DNA from: Flagellimonas spongiicola
GTDB taxonomy: Bacteria > Bacteroidota > Bacteroidia > Flavobacteriales > Flavobacteriaceae
NCBI RefSeq assembly: GCF_023502425.1
Contig: NZ_JAMFMA010000001.1
Location: forward strand, 62,001-126,000
Length of the DNA stretch: 64,000 bases
Direction of reading: 5' to 3'
Shown: positions 57,725-64,000 of the stretch, one piece after another
Layout: every line of letters starts with the position of its first letter
Position numbering within the stretch: the first letter of the stretch is position 1
Program-made: the position numbers and the translations under genes
Notes under the pieces: model-generated
Seen by the model: the letters and a program-made list of their open reading frames with translations, nothing else
Database searches by the model: none
Told to the model about the DNA's origin: nothing

Positions 57725-58546
57725 ATGGGACAACTTTCGGAACAGCAAAAAGAGATTCTGGCGGTAATTTTAGCGCTAGGACTTCTTTATGTTTTTGCTA
57801 AAGTGGCCTATGAATATTTCCTGAAAGAACGTTTTTCAATTTACAATGTATTTCACCCTGTCCGAAGGATAAGTACACGTGAACGGCATTTTATTAGCAG
57901 TTTTTTGGTTCCATTCACCCAATTTTCCCCAAAACAGCGAAAGCAATTTTTAAAACGATTTGCATGGTTCAAGTCCAAGAAACCCTTCGTTTTTTATGGT
58001 ACTATTGAAAACAAAGAGGAAATCAAGGCTTATGTGTCTGCATCCGCTATTCTCTTAACCATGGGAATGGAAGATTTTAGGTACGAAAAATCCATTTCCA
58101 GGATAATCGTTTACCCAAATCAGTACTATTCCAAAATTGGTAAAAGTCATCATATTGGAGAATACAATCCCAATTTGAAGATTTTGGTGTTTTCTGCTGA
58201 AGACCTGGTCAAGGGATATGAAATCTCCAATGATAATAGAAATTTGGGCATTCATGAGATTGCCCACGCCTTAATGTTCGAAACCCGTAAGAAAAGTAGC
58301 TGGGAGGCCCGGAAATTCAAGGTAGGATTGACCAAAATCAAACAGATTTATGATATGCCGGAATTTCAAGAAAGATTGGAACATTCCGATTATTTTCGAG
58401 CGTATGTGAATGCCAATTTCTATGAGTTTTTTGCAGTGATTTTGGAAAATTTTGTTGAAACACCCAAGGAGTTCAAAGTGGAGTTTCCGGGGATTTTTGA
58501 CACTTTAAAACGAATGCTAAATATTGATTATAGCAATTTGTCTTAG
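57725..58546 (+). CDS. MtfA/M90-like zinc-dependent peptidase
   Basis: 273 aa. An N-terminal hydrophobic segment (about 9-27) may anchor it in the membrane. The metal motif HEIAHALMFE supplies HExxH, and the later NFYEFFAVILENFVE offers the third ligand Glu, as in the M90 family of E. coli MtfA, a peptidase that also binds the glucose regulator Mlc. Here the presence of a membrane anchor is a difference from E. coli. It starts immediately after the argS stop, so they are co-transcribed. Confidence 0.85.
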   Translation: MGQLSEQQKEILAVILALGLLYVFAKVAYEYFLKERFSIYNVFHPVRRISTRERHFISSFLVPFTQFSPKQRKQFLKRFAWFKSKKPFVFYGTIENKEEIKAYVSASAILLTMGMEDFRYEKSISRIIVYPNQYYSKIGKSHHIGEYNPNLKILVFSAEDLVKGYEISNDNRNLGIHEIAHALMFETRKKSSWEARKFKVGLTKIKQIYDMPEFQERLEHSDYFRAYVNANFYEFFAVILENFVETPKEFKVEFPGIFDTLKRMLNIDYSNLS

Positions 58547-58585
58547 TTTAACAAAGCAAAGGACCATGGCAAATAGCACCAAAAT

Positions 58586-61156
58586 CTAATCAAAGTGAAT
58601 ACGAAGACTGAAATTTGGGGTCAAGCCTAACGAAATGTTTTCCACAGTTTCAATTTGATTGTCCTCAGTAACCCTATAAAAACGATTAAGACTGTTTTTT
58701 CTATTGGTCATATTCAGAATTGAAATTCCTGCATTGGCTTTAATGTTTCTTCCCAAATTAAACTTGTAAATAGCAGATGCATCAGCTCTAAAATACTCCG
58801 ACAATCTGTTGCTATTAGGTGCCTTGTAGTTTATTTGTACAGGAAAAACAGTGGTGTCCAAGGCCAAATCCCCATCCTGTGGTTCGGTGAATGGTTTCCC
58901 GGTTCTAAAATTTAACCCTAAACTCAATTTTAAGTTATTGTAGGTGTAAGTGCCTGCAAAGGTCAATGTATGTCTTATATCCAAGTTATTTGGAAAACTG
59001 CTAGGGACGATGGTTTCAAAGGTGTAATCGTTTTTATTGTAGGTATAGCTCAACCATGTACTGTAGTTGTTCCCTTTTTTATTGATCAAGAATTCCAGAC
59101 CCTTAACATCATAACTACCAATTTCACCATCAAATTGATTTTGGTTTTGAAAACCTTGCGTACTTGTACTTATACCATCTACTTTTTTATAGAATCCCTC
59201 CAAACCAATATAAAGCTTGTTGGTGTCATAATTGAAACCCAGAGACCCTTGTTTGCTTTTTGTTATTGGCAATGTGTCTTCATCGGAAAGAATCCAACGC
59301 CGCTTTTCAATGCCGAGAAAATTCTGCTCTAAATCTATAACTTGATTGGTGCTCTGACTTTTGAATTCCCCCAATAACTCCGCTCTAAAATGCTCGGAAA
59401 GTTCATAACTGAGGTTTAGTCTTGGTTCAATCAGTAATTTTGTGAAGGTGTTCAAGTTTTCGATATAGTTGAATCGAAGTCCTCCGCGACCTACAAACTT
59501 ATTGCCTTCAGAACGGTATGAAATACTAGAGTAGGGCGCGTGAATTCGGATAACGCCCTTTATTTCACTATCAAAACTAGGTTGATTGATTTGGGTGGTA
59601 TTGGTGATTCCCGTTTCGATATATTGATAGCCATTGTGTAACGTGAGATTATCCCAGAACCGGTATTGTGTATCTATTTTCAATGCGTTCTCCAGTACCT
59701 CGTTGTTTTGCAACAACAATTGTATTTCGTTGGCAAACAAACTTTCTGCGTCCAATACATACTTGGAGTAATATGCATTGATGTTGGACGAAAAACGATT
59801 ATTCCACTGACTTTGTAGTTGCGCCCCAAATGATATATTTTTTTGATCCAAAATACTATTGGTGCTCTCTACATCCGTTCGATTTATTTCTTCATAATTC
59901 AAGTTATTGGCAATACCGATAAAATTCAATCGAAGTTTGTGGTAGTCATTGATGTCATAAAGAAGTTTACCGGTAAAATCATAAAAGAAGAAGTTTTCAT
60001 TTCGGTCAATGTCATCATCTATTGCCACATTGTTTTGATTGCTTACTTCGCTATCTTGAAAAGCTCTATCAAAGAACTTGTTATAAGTAGGTGTATTTAA
60101 GAAGTCCGTAGTTGACCGACGGGCAGAAAACTGCAAGCCCAGTTTTTCGCTTATGGGGATATGGCCATATATATCCCCACTTATAAAGTTAATACCACCT
60201 CCGCCAGCAAAATAATCGGTTAGTTCATTGCTGGTCTCCATTTGGATCACGCTACTAACACCATCCCCAAATTGTGATGGAGTTCCATTTTTTATTACGG
60301 AAACCTTATCCGTCAAGTAGGGATTAAAAGCGGATATCAATCCAAAAAAATGCCCAGATTGGTACATTTTAATGCCATTCCAAAGAATTAAATTCTGATC
60401 GTTGGTTCCACCCCTAACATTGATATCTGAAACTGTCTCGTCAATACTTTCAATACCAGGAAGTGCTTGTACCGTTTGTAGAACATCGGGCTCGATTAAT
60501 CCAGGTAAAATACCAAAATCTGCAGTGTTCAATGTAATGCTTGCGTCGGTTTCCTTAATAATACCTGTTGTAAGAAATTGATAAACTACAACTTCCTTAA
60601 GCTGCTCATAATGTTGCGCCATTAGGATTTTAGGGCATTTCCCTTGTTGTAACAACTCCTCAACGGTAATGTACTTGGTATTAAAACCGAGGTATCGAAT
60701 TTTCAGGGTGGCATTTCTAGGAATATCCGTTAAAACAAACGAACCATCAGTATCCGTCGTTTGAGCGATTTCCGTATTGAAGACTTCCACGGTTGCTCCT
60801 GGAATGTTGTTTTCTGCAAAATTGTCCAGAACACTGCCACAGACCTTGACTAACGAACTTTTAGTCAAGGTGTAATAGCGATAGTTGAGTTTTTGGGCAT
60901 TGATCTGCAGTTGATCATCAATAAAATCTAAGATATCCTGTAAGGCCACTAAGTTGTTCGGAACCGTTATGGATAGTTCGTCCAGCTCTTCAGGGATATA
61001 GGAAAACTTAATATTGAATTGCTCTTCAAGGGACTTGATATACGCCACAAGATTGGTGGGTGCAATTGAATCTTGCTGACCCCAGGATTTGGGAATCAAA
61101 AGAAGCAAAAACACTAAGTAGAGGCCTATTCGGCTGTTAAGGAGTCTTTTCAGCAT
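58586..61156 (-). CDS. TonB-dependent receptor with N-terminal STN and carboxypeptidase-regulatory domains
   Basis: 856 aa from the ATG at 61156 (MLKRLLNSRIGLYLVFLLLL, a signal peptide); upstream Mets lie deeper in fecR. An STN/secretin-like N-terminal domain (about 30-100: KSLEEQFNIKFSYIPEELDE...LQDILDFIDDQLQ) is followed by a CarboxypepD_reg-like domain (GSVLDNFAENNIPGATVEVF), the plug (DINVRGGTNDQNLILWNGIK) and a barrel ending FSLRIHFD. The STN domain is the signal-output module of FecA-type transducers and contacts FecR. It overlaps fecR by 20 bases. No SusD partner is present, so this receptor is of the FecA type. Confidence 0.92.
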   Translation of the reverse strand: MLKRLLNSRIGLYLVFLLLLIPKSWGQQDSIAPTNLVAYIKSLEEQFNIKFSYIPEELDELSITVPNNLVALQDILDFIDDQLQINAQKLNYRYYTLTKSSLVKVCGSVLDNFAENNIPGATVEVFNTEIAQTTDTDGSFVLTDIPRNATLKIRYLGFNTKYITVEELLQQGKCPKILMAQHYEQLKEVVVYQFLTTGIIKETDASITLNTADFGILPGLIEPDVLQTVQALPGIESIDETVSDINVRGGTNDQNLILWNGIKMYQSGHFFGLISAFNPYLTDKVSVIKNGTPSQFGDGVSSVIQMETSNELTDYFAGGGGINFISGDIYGHIPISEKLGLQFSARRSTTDFLNTPTYNKFFDRAFQDSEVSNQNNVAIDDDIDRNENFFFYDFTGKLLYDINDYHKLRLNFIGIANNLNYEEINRTDVESTNSILDQKNISFGAQLQSQWNNRFSSNINAYYSKYVLDAESLFANEIQLLLQNNEVLENALKIDTQYRFWDNLTLHNGYQYIETGITNTTQINQPSFDSEIKGVIRIHAPYSSISYRSEGNKFVGRGGLRFNYIENLNTFTKLLIEPRLNLSYELSEHFRAELLGEFKSQSTNQVIDLEQNFLGIEKRRWILSDEDTLPITKSKQGSLGFNYDTNKLYIGLEGFYKKVDGISTSTQGFQNQNQFDGEIGSYDVKGLEFLINKKGNNYSTWLSYTYNKNDYTFETIVPSSFPNNLDIRHTLTFAGTYTYNNLKLSLGLNFRTGKPFTEPQDGDLALDTTVFPVQINYKAPNSNRLSEYFRADASAIYKFNLGRNIKANAGISILNMTNRKNSLNRFYRVTEDNQIETVENISLGLTPNFSLRIHFD

Positions 61157-62048
61157 AGAAAAGTACATTATCGCCCTCAAGTTTGTAATTCATTCGAGAT
61201 GGGGTACTTATACTTTTTAACGCCATATTTAAGTCTGTGTTGCTAAAAGTTCCTGTAAAAAGGAGATTCTTATCAACATTTTGTGTATTAACTTTTATAT
61301 TGAATTGCCTTTCCAATTCTGATAAGACAAATTCCAGTGGGATTCGTTCAAATGAACTTTCATCATTAACCCATGAAGGTTCCATATTGTGTGGTTTCCC
61401 AGTTTCTTTAATTTCACCATCAATTACCATAAATGAGTTACCAGCAGGGAGCTTGGTTTCCATTCCATTATGGCTAACACTAACTAGCCCTTCATAACAA
61501 GTTACTTCAAAAAATCCATCACGATTTTCAACATTGAATTGTGTTCCAAGTACCGTTACGGTTCCTTGGGAAGTGGAAACTGTGAATTTTTGGCCTTTAG
61601 CAACTTTAAAAAAAGCTTCACCCTCAAGTTTAACATCCCTGTTTGTGTCCCAATTCTTTTCAGAATAAGTGATTTTGGAATCGGCATTCAAAATGATTTC
61701 GGAATTGTCAGGTAATGTGATTTCCGTGCGGTCCGCCAATTGTGTTGAAATGGATTCATCCAGGCTGTTCACGTAGAAATAAGATCCAGTCAATAAAATT
61801 GCAATGGCTGCTGCCACTCGTAAAAACTTTTTGAATGGATGTAGTGTAATTACTTTAGGAGCTTCCTCCATGCGGGTTGCCCTAAGCTGTTCGAATGCTT
61901 GGTCAACATCAAATTCAGGAGCTTCCAAGGTTTCGGAAACTTCCTTGAGCTTAACATAGGAAGCATAGGCTTCGGACTTTTTAAATTCCGCAAGCTCTGC
62001 TTCAGAAAGCGCTCCGCTAAGCCATTTTGCCAAGTAATTTTCTTGCAT
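61137..62048 (-). CDS. FecR family anti-sigma factor
   Basis: 303 aa. A short N-terminal cytoplasmic region (about 1-73), one membrane helix (about 77-94), a FecR domain (about 100-200; TEITLPDNSEIILNADSKI, LEGEAFFKVAKGQKFTVSTSQGTV, VLGTQFNVE) and a C-terminal STN-like DUF4974 domain (about 235-300; FVLSELERQFNIKVNTQNV). It spans the inner membrane, holds the ECF sigma factor inactive and receives the signal from the receptor's STN domain. The candidate ECF promoter box (62070-62098) lies directly upstream, so its expression could be increased once the sigma factor is free. Confidence 0.93.
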   Translation of the reverse strand: MQENYLAKWLSGALSEAELAEFKKSEAYASYVKLKEVSETLEAPEFDVDQAFEQLRATRMEEAPKVITLHPFKKFLRVAAAIAILLTGSYFYVNSLDESISTQLADRTEITLPDNSEIILNADSKITYSEKNWDTNRDVKLEGEAFFKVAKGQKFTVSTSQGTVTVLGTQFNVENRDGFFEVTCYEGLVSVSHNGMETKLPAGNSFMVIDGEIKETGKPHNMEPSWVNDESSFERIPLEFVLSELERQFNIKVNTQNVDKNLLFTGTFSNTDLNMALKSISTPSRMNYKLEGDNVLFYAEKTP

Positions 62049-62069
62049 GATTTCTATGCTTTACATCTT

Positions 62070-62098
62070 TATAACAACTAACTACAAAAAAACCCTAC
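62070..62098 (-). promoter_or_regulatory. Candidate ECF sigma promoter in front of fecR
   Basis: On the minus strand GTAGGGTTTTTTT (62098-62086) is followed by GTAGTTAGTTGTTATA (62085-62070). The element begins 50 bases before the fecR start codon. A close copy lies on the plus strand at 62664-62694. Confidence 0.6.
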
Positions 62099-62113
62099 CT
62101 AAATAAATGAAAA

Positions 62114-62611
62114 TCAGATTCCATCAATTTTTTCACGCAGCGATTTAAGGGCCAAATGCATTCTTTTTTCTATCGCCTTCACACTTACACCTTCCATTTC
62201 TGCTATTTCTGCATATTTTTTTCCATCAATCCGATTCAATAGAAAAGTAGTGCGTTGGTTTTCAGGTAAATCGTTCAAAGCATTATCCAATTTTTCCTTG
62301 TACTGTTGTTCTTCCATCAAAAATTCCGGCGACTCAGTGGAATGCTCCAATGACGGTGCCGCGTACTTCAATCGAACTTTTTCAGCTTTGATCACATTGA
62401 GATACATATTGTTGGCAACGGTGTATAAATAGGATTTGGCTTTTTCCGGAACCACCTTGGAACAGTTTTCCCAAAGTTTCACAAAAGCCTCTTGTACAGC
62501 GTCATGTGCCTTTTCCTCATTACCAAACTTATAATATATATAATTGAAAACCGTTTTGGAATTAGCCTTGAAAATGGAGCTGAAAACCTGCTCTTCGCAA
62601 ACGTTGTTCAT
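62114..62611 (-). CDS. ECF RNA polymerase sigma factor (FecI-like)
   Basis: 165 aa. The sigma-2 region includes FNYIYYKFGNEEKAHDAVQEAFVKLWENC and the sigma-4 region NALNDLPENQRTTFLLNRIDGKKYAEIAEMEGVSVKAIEKRM (split between helices), with a helix-turn-helix for the -35 element. Bacteroidota ECF-FecR-TonB systems respond to an outer-membrane ligand. It has its own housekeeping -7 element (minus strand, 62634-62641). The fecR gene follows after 65 bases with its own box. Confidence 0.95.
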   Translation of the reverse strand: MNNVCEEQVFSSIFKANSKTVFNYIYYKFGNEEKAHDAVQEAFVKLWENCSKVVPEKAKSYLYTVANNMYLNVIKAEKVRLKYAAPSLEHSTESPEFLMEEQQYKEKLDNALNDLPENQRTTFLLNRIDGKKYAEIAEMEGVSVKAIEKRMHLALKSLREKIDGI

Positions 62612-62633
62612 TTAAGAGGTTTTGTCTGTTGAT

Positions 62634-62641
62634 CAAAGATA
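62634..62641 (-). promoter_or_regulatory. Housekeeping -7 element of the ECF sigma gene
   Basis: CAAAGATA on the plus strand reads TATCTTTG on the minus strand, an exact TAnnTTTG, 23 bases before the sigma start codon. No clear -33 element. Confidence 0.5.
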
Positions 62642-62663
62642 TCTGAAAAAAAACAAAGATGAA

Positions 62664-62694
62664 GTAGGGTTTTTTTTCGTTGAGTTGTTTTACG
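62664..62694 (+). promoter_or_regulatory. Candidate ECF sigma promoter in front of the divergent lipoprotein gene
   Basis: GTAGGGTTTTTTTT (62664-62677) is followed by CGTTGAGTTGTTTTACG (62678-62694), starting 62 bases before the lipoprotein ATG. It matches the fecR box in the GTAGGGTTTTTTT block and in GTTNAGTTGTT, with a one-base difference in spacing. Confidence 0.6.
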
Positions 62695-62725
62695 ATTGAA
62701 TTCTAACTAAAAAATCCAAATCGTT

Positions 62726-64000
62726 ATGAAAAAGTTGTTAAACTTAATGTATGCTAGCTTTGTGCTGATTGCACTTACCTTCACTTCCTGTCAAGAAGAA
62801 TTTGAAGAAGTTGCTGGCGGCAATGAAAATGAAACCATCCAAGCCGATTCCTCCACTTCCCTATTGATTCAAAAAACCTCATCTAATGATGGTTCTTATG
62901 ACAATATTGTGGATGGTGCCAGTTGCATTGCACTTAAGTTTCCATATGTGGTGGAAGTCAATGGAATTTCCGTTACAATCGATTCGCGTGAAGATCTTCA
63001 CACCATTGAAGATATTTTTGATGAAGTGGATATTGATGAAGATATCCTAGAGATTATCTTTCCAATTACCATTACCCTAGCTGATTATACTGAAATCATA
63101 ATAGAGAATGTAGAGCAGCTGAGAGAATGGGCAGATGCCTGTACCGAAGGTGGTGACGATGATGATATTGAATGTATCGACTTCGTCTATCCAATTACCC
63201 TATTCACTTTTGATGTCAACGAGCAACAAACAGGTGAAGTCCAGGTTGAAAATGATGAAGAATTAAGTAGATTCTTTGATGGATTGGATGGCAGTGATCT
63301 TGTAAGTATCCAATTCCCGATTACCTTGAAAAAATATGACGGAACCGAAGTTGTTGTTGATAGCAACGCTGAATTGGCCCGTGCTTTGGAATTAGCTGAA
63401 GATGAGTGTGATGAAGATGATGACGATGATTTCAATGATGACGATTTTGATGAAGAAAGATTTGATTTCTGTTTGACGCAATGTCCTTGGAAAGTTATGG
63501 AGGTAGTACGCGATGAAGTTAACCAAACTGATCAGTACTACGCTCGTATCATGAACTTCTACGAAGATGGTAGTGTAACTGTTTCTGATGGTTCTGGGAA
63601 TTTGATTGAAGGAACATGGAGCAGCAGGTTTACTGATAATGGTCCTCTATTGACCTTGGATTTTGATAATCTAGTTGACTTTAACCTTGAGTGGTTGGTT
63701 TATGAAATAGGAGATCACACGATTAAATTATATAATGCCAACGGAAACAAAATCATTCTAAAACAATTATGTGAGGATGATGAAACTGATCCAGATACCC
63801 TTCGCGAGATTCTTAAGGAATGTGAGTGGATCATCAAGAAAGTTGTGAATCAAGGTGAGGAAATCAACAGACTTTTAGGTTATAAGTTCAAGTTCTTGCC
63901 AGATGGTGTACTTCACTTGACCAATGGTGACACAACTTCTGAAGGTACCTGGGAAATAGGTCTGAATAATGATGAAATTCCTTCAGTGCTAATTTCCATT
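62726..64000 (+). CDS. acidic lipoprotein with two tandem domain duplications (3'-truncated by window edge)
   Basis: The frame is open from the ATG at 62726 to the window end, 425 codons. The signal peptide ends in LTFTSC (Cys22) followed by QEE, an acidic motif fitting surface export. Residues 67-139 and 150-228 are two copies of one unit: each starts with Cys, a FP or YP pair, a FPIT strand, Asp-rich loops and a closing Cys. An Asp stretch (about 229-247) follows. Then two lipocalin-like units begin at CPW (253) and CEW (366), each with an EGTW strand. Function unknown; probably a ligand-binding surface protein of the divergent ECF/FecR/receptor unit. Confidence 0.9.
   Translation, partial: MKKLLNLMYASFVLIALTFTSCQEEFEEVAGGNENETIQADSSTSLLIQKTSSNDGSYDNIVDGASCIALKFPYVVEVNGISVTIDSREDLHTIEDIFDEVDIDEDILEIIFPITITLADYTEIIIENVEQLREWADACTEGGDDDDIECIDFVYPITLFTFDVNEQQTGEVQVENDEELSRFFDGLDGSDLVSIQFPITLKKYDGTEVVVDSNAELARALELAEDECDEDDDDDFNDDDFDEERFDFCLTQCPWKVMEVVRDEVNQTDQYYARIMNFYEDGSVTVSDGSGNLIEGTWSSRFTDNGPLLTLDFDNLVDFNLEWLVYEIGDHTIKLYNANGNKIILKQLCEDDETDPDTLREILKECEWIIKKVVNQGEEINRLLGYKFKFLPDGVLHLTNGDTTSEGTWEIGLNNDEIPSVLISI

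Overview
The window is a chromosomal segment of a Bacteroidota bacterium, almost certainly a Flavobacteriaceae member and probably marine. The supporting signs are SusC/SusD-type outer membrane genes, lipoproteins with acidic residues just after the lipobox Cys, FecI/FecR-type regulation, RadC and Mpl of the Bacteroidota type, and promoters of the form TAnnTTTG. Shine-Dalgarno sequences are weak, and tuf is absent between fusA and rpsJ. The genus cannot be named from the sequence alone. No rRNA, tRNA, CRISPR array, insertion sequence or phage gene was seen.

Layout. 1-2.8 kb: the end of an S9 peptidase gene, a small membrane protein and a LytS/LytR-type two-component pair. 2.86-4.43 kb (minus): DoxX-like, SDR and cupin genes. 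4.5-9.0 kb: mpl, radC, a DUF7033/polysaccharide-deacetylase-like gene and a YjjG-like HAD phosphatase. 9.1-11.96 kb: three envelope proteins of unknown function. 11.96-14.83 kb: rarA, a rhomboid protease and an rlmB-type methyltransferase. 14.84-25.6 kb (minus): a SusC/SusD pair, a partner lipoprotein, an aryl-sulfotransferase-like lipoprotein and a 1112-residue FG-GAP/ASPIC-UnbV lipoprotein, with no glycoside hydrolase nearby. 26.9-44.0 kb: one long str-S10-spc-alpha ribosomal superoperon from rpsL to rplQ, ending in a strong terminator. 44.1-49.7 kb: carA, eno, a glycogen synthase gene and gltA. 50.4-52.4 kb: two adjacent guanidino-group hydrolases (DDAH-like and CtlX-like). 52.4-58.5 kb: a carboxypeptidase-regulatory-domain protein, a DUF2867 SDR with a small partner, argS and an MtfA-like peptidase. 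58.6-64 kb: an ECF sigma factor, a FecR anti-sigma and a TonB-dependent receptor on the minus strand, facing a divergent acidic lipoprotein gene that runs off the window.

The most interesting signals are regulatory. (1) A near-identical GTAGGGTTTTTTT...AGTTGTT element precedes both fecR and the divergent lipoprotein gene. It is a candidate promoter for the local ECF sigma factor and links the lipoprotein to the receptor as one cell-surface signalling unit. The lipoprotein is built from two successive domain duplications. (2) The rpsJ-rplC gap carries a TAGATTTGC promoter element and a terminator-like hairpin with seven T's, which together look like an attenuator in front of the S10 genes. (3) The rpsK-rpsD gap folds into a long three-part hairpin ending 13 nt before rpsD, a good candidate for S4 autoregulation. 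(4) The DDAH-CtlX promoter is flanked by two perfect inverted repeats. (5) A repeat-like element sits between rpsM and rpsK.
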